A program made the translations under genes and the position numbers. From positions 36,772 through 100,771 of the forward strand of contig JACDGP010000003.1 of the NCBI GenBank assembly GCA_013821605.1: DNA of 64,000 nucleotides, given 5' to 3'. Positions 1-7,753 of this stretch are shown here, piece by piece. This DNA is from Herpetosiphonaceae bacterium (GTDB lineage Bacteria; Chloroflexota; Chloroflexia; Chloroflexales; Kallotenuaceae). Position 1 is the first letter of the stretch, and each line of letters begins with the position of its first letter. The notes beneath the pieces are model-generated. The model did no database searches. It was not told where the DNA came from and saw only the letters and a program-made list of their open reading frames with translations.

Positions 1-437
1 ATATCGTGGTGCTGGGCCAGGGGCTGGATGGGTCACGCCGCTCGGTGCTGCAGCGCTTCCGTGAGCATCCCCACTCGGTGCTGCTGGGTACCAGTTCCTT
101 TTGGGAGGGTGTGGACGTGGTGGGCGATGCCCTGAGCGTGTTGGTCGTCTGTAAACTCCCTTTCGCCGTGCCCAACGACCCAATCTTCGCCGCCCGCTCG
201 GAGCTGTTCAATGATCCTTTTAATGAGTATGCGGTGCCGCAGGCGATCTTGAAGTTCAAACAAGGCTTTGGCCGCTTGATCCGTTCCAAGGAAGATCGGG
301 GCGTTGTGGCAGTCCTCGACCGTCGTTTGCTGTCCAAGCGCTATGGCGAATTGTTCCTGCGCTCATTGCCACCGGCAACAACGCAGCGCGGCCCATTACA
401 ACAACTACCGTTGCTGGCTGCGCGCTGGTTGGTGTAG
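1..437 (+). CDS. DinG/Rad3-type ATP-dependent DNA helicase, C-terminal end (partial)
   Basis: The reading frame is already open at the left edge (first full codon at base 3), so this is the end of a longer gene and the first visible GTG is not its start. The residues seen fit the C-terminal helicase_C_2 domain of DinG/XPD-like superfamily 2 helicases: a GTSSFWEGVDV motif, a KLPF.VPNDP segment, and the QGFGRLIRSKEDRGVVAVLDRR motif VI region with its arginine finger. The protein stops soon after LLSKRYGELF..SLP, as expected for this family. Such helicases unwind DNA in repair and replication and usually carry an N-terminal Fe-S cluster, which would lie outside the window. The family call is firm; whether it is DinG itself or a DnaQ-DinG fusion cannot be seen. 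Confidence 0.88.
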   Translation, partial: IVVLGQGLDGSRRSVLQRFREHPHSVLLGTSSFWEGVDVVGDALSVLVVCKLPFAVPNDPIFAARSELFNDPFNEYAVPQAILKFKQGFGRLIRSKEDRGVVAVLDRRLLSKRYGELFLRSLPPATTQRGPLQQLPLLAARWLV

Positions 438-538
438 GCAAGCTATTCCCCAGGACAATCACTTCTTACATGCGTATTTTTACGAAGCTAGGGCGTAAAG
501 CCTAGGAGCTTGGCCCAGATATCGCTGGCGAATCATTG

Positions 539-835
539 CTAGGAGCCTTTTTGGCGAAATTGGAGCGTTTTTGACCATCGATGCAAGTACGACTCCAGTT
601 CTGTCTGGTGCCCAATAAGGTGCTCCGATACCGTCCTCGAAACATCTCACAATCTGTCACACGTTGATCGGTTGTGCTCGTCATCGGAAAGGTGGGTCCA
701 GACATCGAGCAAAGGATAGGGAAGGAAACGTGCTCGCTCCACGCGGTCAGTTAAGACCGTGTGGCCTTTCAGGATGCTTTGAGATAACTTTCGTAGGCGC
801 TTACGAAGCGTATAAATCCGGCTGTCACGAGGCAA
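539..835 (-). pseudogene. remnant of an unidentified protein with an in-frame stop
   Basis: On the minus strand an ATG at 835 opens a basic reading frame (MPRDSRIYTLRKRLRKLSQS...) that reads DVWTHLSDDEHNR, meets TGA at 649-647, and then continues in the same frame with convincing protein-like sequence (HLIGHQTELESYLHRWSKT) to a TAG at 541-539. The continuity across the stop suggests one decayed gene. I do not recognise the family. It lies between the helicase end and another broken gene, in a stretch that looks like accumulated debris. The alternative, that nothing here was ever coding, is quite possible. Confidence 0.3.
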
Positions 836-858
836 CCTTTATTTATGAGGAGGAAGGT

Positions 859-1520
859 GTGGATTTCGTCGATTGGAGCGAGTTAGTGCTAAAAACGCTT
901 GTGCAAGCTACTCAAGTATCAGCCACGATGCGCATGATCGGTACTGATCTGACGCCTCTGTCATCGGCTATATTTGGAGAAGACGTTTCAAGCGCTCCCG
1001 GTTTTTGGGGTTCGGATCGACATCTAGCGATGTTTGACGCGCTCGAAGGACTCCAAGCGGTCGGGCTTGTCGAAAATGATGATCAGTTGCTTTATTGGAA
1101 GCCGACGAAGCGCGGACGAGATTTTGTCGAAGATTTGACTCCACTATGGCAAGACACATGTAGCATATCATCCTCCGCGTCGTTAATCGACTGAGTCCAC
1201 AAGTTAGTCTAGACGGGGATTACGTGCGGTTAGGAGAATTCGACCAGGAACAAGTGCTCGCAGAACTGGAGTGGCAAGAAGCAGAGGATTTGCTATCTGC
1301 CATAGCGCAGGAGGTCAGTGACCTAGGCTTGATTAGGGCTGTAATGTTCATCGGGTTGATTTCAAGCGCGAACTACACCTCAATACAGCCTCAGAGAAAG
1401 CCAAGTTCATCAAAGATATGTTGGGCTTAGCAACTACACAGGCAAGTGGAAGGCGCTGGATGATCATCGGGTTTGATGACAAGACTAGGACCTACTATAG
1501 TCCACCCGATCCTAAAGTCA
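859..1520 (+). pseudogene. broken winged-helix / AlbA_2 (Schlafen-like) domain protein, frameshifted and 3'-truncated
   Basis: A GTG at 859 preceded by GAGGAGG starts VDFVDWSELVLKTLV..., a helix-turn-helix-like segment ending ...YWKPTKRGRDFVEDLTPLWQ. Near 1150-1170 the sense moves to another frame, which reads ILRVVNRLSPQ...VRLGEFDQEQVLAELEWQEAEDLL. Near 1335-1349 it moves again to HRVDFKRELHLNTASEKAKF followed by IKDMLGLATTQASGRRWMIIG and YYSPPDPKV, a clear AlbA_2 (divergent AAA-4) signature of the Schlafen-like group. Coding likeness stops at about 1520, where the convergent dehydrogenase begins. The gene therefore carries two frameshifts and lacks everything after its AlbA_2 domain. Intact homologues are ATP-binding or DNA-binding regulators of accessory regions. 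The AlbA_2 call is good; the upstream domain is less certain. Confidence 0.6.
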
Positions 1521-2277
1521 TCAAGATCTGTCCGCTTTTCTCCATGATCTTCGGATCCGTCGCCAGTGCCACCACCGCCCGCCCCACAAACAGGGGCGTT
1601 TCCATCCACGGGAGCAGCTTCTGGCTCTTCCGTCCCGCCATCAGCATCTCCGTGGCAACCATAAAGGGACACAGGGCAATCACCGCCACCTGGTGATCGC
1701 GCAGTTCATGCGCCATATCGGTGGCCATGCGATTCACCGTGGCTTTATTGACGCCATACGCCACATTATCTGTGGGGCCGTAGGATGCCATCGACAGATG
1801 GACGATGAGACCTCCTCCGTGTTCAACCATCGGGGCTGCTCCATACACGCTAGCAACATAGGTGGACCGTACCCCAACCGTATGCATGGTATCCCAAAAC
1901 GTGGGGGGCAGTTTCCAGAAAGCGGTCTTGAAGCCGCTCTTCTTACTCCGTTGTTTGGCTTGGTAGCCGGCCCACGCATTATTTACCAGAATGTCGAGCC
2001 GTCCGTGATCGGCATAGATCTGCTGAAACACCTGCTCGACTTGCTGATCGTCCCTATGATCACACCGGAGGGCAATGCCGACGCCGCCTGCCTCGTTGAC
2101 CAGTGCGGCAGTCTCATGAATGGTCCCAGGCAGTGGCACGGTTGCGGTATCGGCATCTTCGGTACGTCCCGTCACATACACCGTTGCGCCAGCGGCACCG
2201 AGTGCGTGGGCAATCCCCTTCCCGATCCCGCGACTAGCCCCCGTCACCAGTGCCACACGCCCCTTCAGGTCTTGCAT
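1495..2277 (-). CDS. SDR family NAD(P)-dependent oxidoreductase, probably C-terminally truncated
   Basis: The protein begins MQDLKGRVALVTGASRGIG, the classical short-chain dehydrogenase dinucleotide-binding glycine motif, and later shows NNAW in strand 4 and the active-site S...Y.V.K arrangement (SMASYGPTDNVAYGVNKAT). It should be a cytosolic Rossmann-fold oxidoreductase, substrate unknown. The start at 2277 is chosen because AGGAGGAG sits 6-7 bases upstream; an ATG six codons earlier lies inside that ribosome site. After the conserved ...EKSGQIL the usual C-terminal tail is missing, and the last residues (GSGGL) are read from DNA that on the other strand encodes the end of the broken AlbA_2 gene. 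The 3' end therefore looks like a recombination product. It may still be functional. Confidence 0.85.
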   Translation of the reverse strand: MQDLKGRVALVTGASRGIGKGIAHALGAAGATVYVTGRTEDADTATVPLPGTIHETAALVNEAGGVGIALRCDHRDDQQVEQVFQQIYADHGRLDILVNNAWAGYQAKQRSKKSGFKTAFWKLPPTFWDTMHTVGVRSTYVASVYGAAPMVEHGGGLIVHLSMASYGPTDNVAYGVNKATVNRMATDMAHELRDHQVAVIALCPFMVATEMLMAGRKSQKLLPWMETPLFVGRAVVALATDPKIMEKSGQILMTLGSGGL

Positions 2278-2343
2278 GAAAAACTCCTCCTGCAAGAAAC
2301 AGATGATGCATGTCAGTCATTGTAGATCACCTTGGCAAGATAG

Positions 2344-2685
2344 CGTCTATCGCACCAACCTATTGCCTACCACATTGGTTCCATCACCACCGAGTTCAGG
2401 GTCAACGTAGATAGGAAGTGGCTCTCGTTATCCAGTGATGGTGTGCGCTACGTACATCCTATCCAAGGCTTCAGGGAAGCGGAAGACGCACTTGGGGGTG
2501 AAGCTAGCGAGGGACGCGCAGTAATCGCGGCAGCTCTGAGGGCGAATTATAGAAGAAGTGAGAAAGCTTACAAGTACCCAGGCCACTATGAGCCAGAGCC
2601 AACTCCATTCAGGAGACGAGCATATGCAACTCCCATCAGTGGAGTCTCCTTGAAGTTACGCCAGCCGAGGGGCCGTAGTGCCTGA
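2344..2685 (+). pseudogene. 5'-truncated remnant, unidentified protein
   Basis: A frame open from just after a TAG at 2341 reads QPIAYHIGSITTEFRVNVDR, then WLSLSSDGVRYVHPIQGFR, and continues through RAVIAAALRANYRRSEKAYKYPGHYEPEP to a stop at 2685. The sequence looks like real protein, but no ATG or ribosome site precedes it. The first possible start is a GTG at 2443, inside the conserved-looking part. I do not recognise it. It fills most of the roughly 430-base space between the dehydrogenase and the HicB-like gene, which otherwise shows nothing. Confidence 0.3.
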
Positions 2686-2712
2686 TCGGACGGTCGAAGA
2701 GGAGACAGCATA

Positions 2713-2943
2713 ATGACACCGATGACAAAAGTATACGCCGTCGTTTTGGAGCATGGCGAACATAATTGGTCAGCCTATGTACCCGATCTACCAGGATGCA
2801 TAGCGACGGGCACAACACGTGAGCAAACGCTCGCCCTCATACAGGAAGCAATTGCGTTCCACATTGAGGGAATGCAGTTCCATAATCAGCAAATCCCTGA
2901 GCCTACGACTCAGGTAGAATGGGTGGAGGTAGCGGCCAGCTAG
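2713..2943 (+). CDS. hicB: HicB-like small protein (type II antitoxin family)
   Basis: This 76-residue protein has the HicB-type partial RNase H-like fold signature: a strand with the E.G..N.WSAYVPDLPGC pattern, then a TREQTLALIQEAIAFHIEGM helix and a short acidic/Pro tail. HicB antitoxins normally bind and neutralise the mRNA-cleaving HicA toxin. There is no HicA-like gene beside it, and the protein lacks the C-terminal DNA-binding domain of long HicB proteins, so it may be an orphan. The start is supported by GAGGAG about eight bases upstream. Its neighbour upstream is a gene remnant, so the partner could have been lost. Confidence 0.75.
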   Translation: MTPMTKVYAVVLEHGEHNWSAYVPDLPGCIATGTTREQTLALIQEAIAFHIEGMQFHNQQIPEPTTQVEWVEVAAS

Positions 2944-3037
2944 CAAGTAGTGTGCTCTCAGAGGGCCAACGATATACCACGCATCAGAAAATAGCATTTT
3001 GCTTTCGGGTATTCTCGTGTTCGAATGCTATACTGCC

Positions 3038-3535
3038 CTACGCCTCGCTGGCTAATTGCAAGATCGCTGTACGTAACGCGGGACTAATCCAGAAGCCATT
3101 GGCGATAAGTGCATCAATGAGCGGCATAACCGCAGGGACAATGTGTTGCTCTTTGGCATCGAGCAAGCCGCCTAACACGCCAGTGAAGGTAAGTCCTAGT
3201 GTTGCTGCTACGTCCCGACCGGCTGCTTCATCGATGATGAGCACGTCAGCCTGCAGTTCATGTGCAAGCACGATCGCCTCGACCTCAGCCTGGGCTAGTG
3301 CCTCGTGCGTGACTAGCAACTGCTCAACCATGGACACATCCGTTACTGCACGTGTTACGATCCACGCCTCGGTCTGCACGGCAAGGGCTCCCGGATTGGC
3401 AGTTCCGGGACCCACCAACTCGTTCCGAACGGCCTCAGGTATCACGATTTGCCCATATAATGCTCGCAGAAGATGCAGTTCGTTAATGGCAGCAAGGTTC
3501 GTGATGGCAGTTGTATCGGACACAACGATGAGCAC
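3038..3535 (-). CDS. DUF3368 PIN-like toxin of a toxin-antitoxin pair
   Basis: The protein carries the DUF3368 PIN-fold pattern: VVSDTTAITNLAAI at the N-terminus with the first acidic residue, a central EVEAIVLAHE segment, and DVLIIDEAAGRDVAATLGLTFTGVLGGL, which supplies the remaining acidic residues and the typical end. PIN proteins are metal-dependent ribonucleases. The start is placed at GTG 3535 because AAGGAG lies six bases upstream; an ATG at 3580 has no ribosome site and would add a non-conserved leader. A UPF0175 gene lies directly upstream on the same strand, the standard partner. The protein is 165 residues, normal for the family. Confidence 0.82.
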   Translation of the reverse strand: MLIVVSDTTAITNLAAINELHLLRALYGQIVIPEAVRNELVGPGTANPGALAVQTEAWIVTRAVTDVSMVEQLLVTHEALAQAEVEAIVLAHELQADVLIIDEAAGRDVAATLGLTFTGVLGGLLDAKEQHIVPAVMPLIDALIANGFWISPALRTAILQLASEA

Positions 3536-3633
3536 CGTCTGCTCCTTGCTAGGCAGAACGATCAGCAATGCGTGAGGCATGGAATTCGCGCCCAGGCCTC
3601 ACATCGATGTCGGCGACTGGCTCGTCAGCAGTG

Positions 3634-3888
3634 TTATTCAATTGGTGTGTGCTTGTGCAGCTTCCGGAGCGTGTCGAGATCAGCCTCGACGTCAGTCACC
3701 ATGATATGGAGCGGAACACGGCGCTTTGCTAGGAGCCGTTGGAAGTCGAGTCGCGTCAGGCCAGCGATTTCAGCGCCCTTCGCGAGGCTGACCACCCGGC
3801 GTTGATACAGCACAACCGCGAGATCCTGCTTCACTTCTACAAGCTCTTGCTCGGTCATGCTCAACGGTAATTCGAGCGTGGTTGCCAT
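3634..3888 (-). CDS. UPF0175 family antitoxin
   Basis: This 84-residue protein matches the UPF0175 pattern: a short N-terminal strand (TLELPLSMTEQELVEVKQDLAVVLYQRRVV), then SLAKGAEIAGLTRLDFQRLLAKRRVPLH, a helix-turn-helix-like segment ending in the RR.P.H motif. Members act as DNA-binding antitoxins for DUF3368 PIN toxins and usually repress their own operon. The toxin gene follows about 100 bases downstream. GAGGAG precedes the ATG. The unusually wide gap between the two genes may hold a separate signal for toxin expression. Confidence 0.82.
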   Translation of the reverse strand: MATTLELPLSMTEQELVEVKQDLAVVLYQRRVVSLAKGAEIAGLTRLDFQRLLAKRRVPLHIMVTDVEADLDTLRKLHKHTPIE

Positions 3889-3959
3889 GTCGTCACTCCT
3901 CTTTGCCGCGCCAACAGAATGTTCCCCTCAGGTAGAATCGGTAGGGTAGCGGTCAGCGC

Positions 3960-4907
3960 TTACGGATCGATTCGCCCGAATAAGTCACGTTCTAGCGTAC
4001 GTTGGGGCTCCCATGGTGGCTCAATGCGGGTGAAATACTCGGTGCTGTTGAGTTGGCGCACAATGCGCGGGATGCGGCGCAGGAAAGCGGGACCGCCACC
4101 AAGCTGGCTAGCATGACAGGCGACCGCTTGTTCTTTGCGCGCGAGCATCGGGCCACTATAGATCGCGGTCGTAATCGGTGTGATCTGTGCCAGGGCTTCG
4201 ACGAGGTCGATATCCGCATTCTGACCAACCTTGCGCGGATCCTGCCCTCGTAGCCGCATGAAGGCGAGGGCGATCTTCAGAAAGCGGTTGGTGAAGGTCG
4301 GATAATATAGCTTGGTCGGCTGCCAAGGCACGAGGCCCGCCTCGGCTTGCTCCGCGTAGGCTGTAGCATCACCGGCTAGGTGAAAAGCTGCTTGCGTAAC
4401 TTTGTGCGCCATAATGTGATCGGGATGACCATAACCACCATACGGTCCAAAGGTCACTACAACCTGGGGCTGAAGTGCGCGTATCGCCGCCACAACCTGC
4501 CCGACGGCTTGCCCAAATGGGGCCTGAACAAAGGCATTTGGATCCTCGTTGTCGGACGAGCCGGTCATGCCTGAGTCACGATAGCCTAGGAAGTGGACAC
4601 CCGATAATCCAAGCGCCTCGGCGGCGCACATCTGCTCGGCGGTGCGCAGCTGGCCAACATCTGCATAGCCGTCGAGAAACTTGGGATCGACGGTGCCGCA
4701 TTCACCGCGAGTGGCACAGGCGTAATGAACGGCGGTACCGGTCGTGGTATAGCGCGTGATCGTACCAGCGTTGCCGAAGCTTTCGTCGTCGGGATGGGCA
4801 TAGACGACGAGCAAGGTGTGGCGGGTTGGAACGGGATTAAGCCAATGCGACTCGATGCCGAATTGTTCGAGGGCTGTCTGGTGGGGCGCAGTAGTTACTG
4901 TATTCAT
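3960..4907 (-). CDS. PIG-L / LmbE family N-acetylglucosaminyl-type deacetylase
   Basis: A zinc-dependent deacetylase of the PIG-L family. The diagnostic AHPDDE motif follows the first strand (LLVVYAHPDDESFGNAGTI), and the later GHPDH supplies the third zinc ligand. Family members remove acetyl groups from N-acetylglucosamine-containing molecules, including mycothiol and bacillithiol precursors; the substrate here is unknown. The ATG at 4907 overlaps the stop of the upstream LtrA gene as ATGA, so translation is probably coupled. A start 14 codons earlier is possible but would lie inside the LtrA gene. At 315 residues it is at the long end of the family. Confidence 0.86.
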   Translation of the reverse strand: MNTVTTAPHQTALEQFGIESHWLNPVPTRHTLLVVYAHPDDESFGNAGTITRYTTTGTAVHYACATRGECGTVDPKFLDGYADVGQLRTAEQMCAAEALGLSGVHFLGYRDSGMTGSSDNEDPNAFVQAPFGQAVGQVVAAIRALQPQVVVTFGPYGGYGHPDHIMAHKVTQAAFHLAGDATAYAEQAEAGLVPWQPTKLYYPTFTNRFLKIALAFMRLRGQDPRKVGQNADIDLVEALAQITPITTAIYSGPMLARKEQAVACHASQLGGGPAFLRRIPRIVRQLNSTEYFTRIEPPWEPQRTLERDLFGRIDP

Positions 4908-6103
4908 GCTTCCAGTATAACATCGCGGTGCTGGGTCGGGCGATACCAAACATAGGCTCCATACACCATCTGGATGGCGACCAAGAGGATCAAGAGCAGC
5001 AGCGAAACAATCGACCGCACAGGTAGTGCCATCAGCCCGATGATAATCGCTACCAACCCGGCCCCAAGCTTAAGCCCGACGCTTACGGGTGCCCATGTTG
5101 GCTCATCCGCCTCTGCACGGAGGGTCAATTCCAGCAGACCGATCGCAATTAAAGCGACACCGACTGCGTCGTTGAACAGGTAGCGGCTTGCCAGTGCTGG
5201 TAGGTCGTTCCCGGCACTCAGGACGTTCACCACGGCTGCGCCAAGAGCAGCCGTGGTCATGACTAAAGGCAGATGCAGATAGGTCCAGACCACCTGTGCC
5301 CAGACGTTATGGCGTGGTCGGCGGCGCGCGACAAAATCAAAGTAGATCCAGCAGAGGCCGAAGACCAAGGCCATGCCCAGTGTACCGGTGAGAGCGAGGC
5401 TAGGCGTCAGGGTAGACAGGCCGGCAATCCCTTGTACCACGCCGACAACCGCTTCGCCCAGGACGATTAACACAAATGTCGCAAAGCGTTCCGGTAAGTT
5501 TGAACTATTCAAAGCTGGCAAACGTGCCTGAAGCTGCAAGGTTGTAATGGGTGTCAGGAGGTCGAACATAGCCCCCAGCCCCCACAAGCCATAGCGCCAA
5601 GGAGCGGGAACAAAGACCGAGGCGATGAACAGCAGCACCGAACAGCTGAAACCAAGCGCGTAGCGGGTGGTAACCGGGCGGTAGCGCGCATCGTGATAGC
5701 CACCGCGCAGCCACATGCTGATCAATAAGATGCGTACCACAGCGTAGGCTAGGGCGAAGCCGCGCGAGTTGGTTGCGAGGCCATCATGGACGAAGATCGC
5801 CATCGCTGCTACCGGGAGCATCTGCAGGAAGACAAAGAAACGGTAACTAATATCATAGGTTTCGAAGCGATCATTATAAATCGTACCGCCGATCCAGACC
5901 CACCAGACCGGAACAAATAAGACGATATAACTCCCGATGCCCGCAAGCGTGGTATGACCGGCTAAATAGTGGGCCAGTTCGGAGACGATCACGACGAAGA
6001 CCAGATCGAAGAATAACTCCTGCCAGCCCGTACGCCGCTCGTACCGGTCTTCTTCGTTTGTGCGGAGCCGTGGAACTTGCCACCAGCGTCGTTTTGCGAC
6101 CAT
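4904..6103 (-). CDS. ltrA: low temperature requirement protein A (LtrA) family membrane protein
   Basis: The protein has the LtrA family layout: a cytosolic N-terminus with E.R.GWQELFFDLVFVVIVSELAHYL, followed by about ten to twelve hydrophobic segments. It includes the W.WIGGTIYNDRFETYDISYRF stretch, the conserved LPERFATFVLIVLGEAVVGVVQG motif, and a family-typical final half. LtrA was named from a Listeria cold-growth phenotype; the transported or bound molecule is not known. The start at 6103 is supported by GGAGGA about seven bases upstream, so upstream in-frame codons are ignored. The stop codon overlaps the PIG-L start. Confidence 0.85.
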   Translation of the reverse strand: MVAKRRWWQVPRLRTNEEDRYERRTGWQELFFDLVFVVIVSELAHYLAGHTTLAGIGSYIVLFVPVWWVWIGGTIYNDRFETYDISYRFFVFLQMLPVAAMAIFVHDGLATNSRGFALAYAVVRILLISMWLRGGYHDARYRPVTTRYALGFSCSVLLFIASVFVPAPWRYGLWGLGAMFDLLTPITTLQLQARLPALNSSNLPERFATFVLIVLGEAVVGVVQGIAGLSTLTPSLALTGTLGMALVFGLCWIYFDFVARRRPRHNVWAQVVWTYLHLPLVMTTAALGAAVVNVLSAGNDLPALASRYLFNDAVGVALIAIGLLELTLRAEADEPTWAPVSVGLKLGAGLVAIIIGLMALPVRSIVSLLLLILLVAIQMVYGAYVWYRPTQHRDVILEA

Positions 6104-6287
6104 GCGGATATCCTCCGTACGGGTCATGCTTGCACACGTACAGCCTTGGACCGATGCGCTGCTGCAGTATAGTGGATCTCCAAAGACGACGATATCAGTC
6201 ATTTGGGGAGGAAGTGCGTGGCGGATGAGGAGTGTGGCGGCGTGGTCCATGAGTTGCTCCCGGACTCAACAGTTCGAGGAGGAGACG

Positions 6288-7148
6288 ATGGCGAAGAAAC
6301 AACACGTGTTGCTAGCGGAGCGAGGCGGCGTTGACCTGAAGGTCGGCTCGGTTTTTTTCATTGGCACGGCGACGACCTTGCTGCGTTATGCTGGCTTTAC
6401 GATTTTGACCGATCCCAATTTTCTGCACCAGGGCGAGCAGGCTAAACTGGGCTATGGCTTACGCTCGACTCGTCAAACCAATCCGGCGATCCCGATCGAC
6501 GAACTGCCGCCGCTTGATCTCGTGCTGCTGTCACATATGCATGGCGATCATTGGGATCATGTCGCGAGCGAGCGGCTTGACCAGCGCTTGCCGATCATCA
6601 CAACCCGCTCGGCAGCAGCGGCACTACGCGGCGAGGGTTTTCGCGAGACACACGGCCTAAAGACCTGGCAGAGCTATATCTTCCGCAAAGGCGACGTAAC
6701 ATTACGCATTACGGCCATGCCCGGCAAACATGGGCCGGGTGTGATCGCACGCCTATTGCCGCCCGTGATGGGCAGTTTGCTCGAGTTTGAAGGTGCAGAT
6801 GGCACTCGGCTCCTACGCATCTATATCACTGGCGATACCTTGATCTATAACCAGTTGAAGGAGATTCCCAAGCGCTACCCCGAGATCGACCTAGCGCTGC
6901 TGCACCTTGGTGGGACGCGTGTGATGGGCATCCTGGTGACGATGGATGCCGAGCAGGGTGTGAAAATGCTACAGCTCATCGATCCAACGATTGCGATCCC
7001 GATCCATTTCAATGACTATACCGTCTTCAAGTCGCCGTTGGAGGATTTTCAATCGGCAGTCAAGGCGGCCGGGCTCGAACGCCAAGTCCGCTATGTTGCG
7101 GCAGGTGAGCGCTATCGCTTTGAGGTGCCACGCAAGCGGCGGGGTTAA
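6288..7148 (+). CDS. MBL-fold metal-dependent hydrolase (UlaG-like)
   Basis: A metallo-beta-lactamase-fold protein of the UlaG/RNase Z-like sort. GTATTLLRYAGFTILTDPNF at the N-terminus is typical of UlaG-like hydrolases, the SHMHGDHWD metal motif follows, GKHG lies in the middle, then YITGDTLIYN with the bridging aspartate and IPIHFNDY with the last histidine. It is probably a cytosolic hydrolase; the substrate cannot be told, and L-ascorbate-6-phosphate lactonase is only the nearest named relative. The ATG at 6288 has GAGGAGGAG just upstream; an open frame extends further up but overlaps the divergent LtrA gene. A terminator-like hairpin follows. Confidence 0.86.
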   Translation: MAKKQHVLLAERGGVDLKVGSVFFIGTATTLLRYAGFTILTDPNFLHQGEQAKLGYGLRSTRQTNPAIPIDELPPLDLVLLSHMHGDHWDHVASERLDQRLPIITTRSAAAALRGEGFRETHGLKTWQSYIFRKGDVTLRITAMPGKHGPGVIARLLPPVMGSLLEFEGADGTRLLRIYITGDTLIYNQLKEIPKRYPEIDLALLHLGGTRVMGILVTMDAEQGVKMLQLIDPTIAIPIHFNDYTVFKSPLEDFQSAVKAAGLERQVRYVAAGERYRFEVPRKRRG

Positions 7149-7183
7149 GCACGGGATGGCCGGTATGAGTCACATCACACGTA

Positions 7184-7218
7184 GGCACCGCTCCCGGTTA
7201 TCAGATCGGGGCGGTGCC
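7184..7218. terminator. hairpin after the MBL-fold gene
   Basis: GGCACCGC and CCCG (7184-7196) pair with CGGGGCGGTGCC (7207-7218), with one bulged T and a ten-base loop. It lies between the MBL gene and the convergent small gene at 7237 and could serve both strands. There is no strong T-run. Confidence 0.6.
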
Positions 7219-7236
7219 TTAAGGGTGGGGAAGAGG

Positions 7237-7605
7237 TTATCCTGTGGCCTGTGCTAGGCGTTCGGCCTGCGCCCCAATGGCTTTAGCCGCCATACCCTGG
7301 AACTGCCGGCGCATACCCGCGTCTGTAAAGGTCGAGGCGAGTTGGGCAACACCGACTGCTACAAAGATATTGCGGATCACAGGACCCCAGGGGCCGTTGG
7401 GGTCAGGACCATCGCCCTCCGGATTAGGAAATCCACTCGTGAGCACACTACTGATGGCGCTCGCCAATATCAGACTAGCCGGGTTGATGGGCTTCGGCTC
7501 GTCACCACCGCCGATGGGTCCCCGGAACACCAGATTCTTGAGCAACCCTGCCACCAACAGATCCCACATGACTGGATTATCCAGTCCCAAACCGTTGTCG
7601 TTCAT
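7237..7605 (-). CDS. hypothetical protein, Gly/Pro-rich with hydrophobic helices
   Basis: I do not recognise this 122-residue protein. It starts MNDNGLGLDNPVMWDLLVAG, has a Gly/Pro-rich middle (GPIGGGDEPKPINP, PNPEGDGPDPNGPWGP), two weakly hydrophobic Ala/Ser/Leu-rich helices, and ends in an Ala-rich helix with AAKAIGAQAERLAQ. The ATG at 7605 is chosen because GGTGGAG lies just upstream. The opposite strand also carries an open frame over the same bases, but only the minus-strand version has a ribosome site and a protein-like composition. It stands alone between two terminator-bounded units. Confidence 0.55.
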   Translation of the reverse strand: MNDNGLGLDNPVMWDLLVAGLLKNLVFRGPIGGGDEPKPINPASLILASAISSVLTSGFPNPEGDGPDPNGPWGPVIRNIFVAVGVAQLASTFTDAGMRRQFQGMAAKAIGAQAERLAQATG

Positions 7606-7753
7606 TGTCTCCACCTTTCATGATTGTTGACCTTGCTCTCATAAATGCGGGTGGAAACAAAATATCACGCGCGCTCGGCGTTCAAGCGCAACAGCTGCTC
7701 AAGCAGTGCGTCATCGTCCAAGTCGTTTGGCACCACGGCATAGAATAGACAAC

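Noticed and set aside
1693..2325. Plus-strand open frame of 210 codons
   Set aside because: It lies antisense to the dehydrogenase, is rich in Cys, His and Gly with no known motif, and has no ribosome site.
2344..2712. A HicA toxin gene beside the HicB-like gene
   Set aside because: No frame shows the HicA double-stranded RNA-binding-like pattern or its catalytic His context.
2919..3575. Plus-strand open frame of about 218 codons
   Set aside because: It mirrors the DUF3368 gene; composition (Ser/Ala/Thr with Cys) is typical of an antisense shadow.
7244..7630. Plus-strand open frame over the small hypothetical gene
   Set aside because: The minus-strand frame has a ribosome site and a more natural composition; the plus frame has neither.
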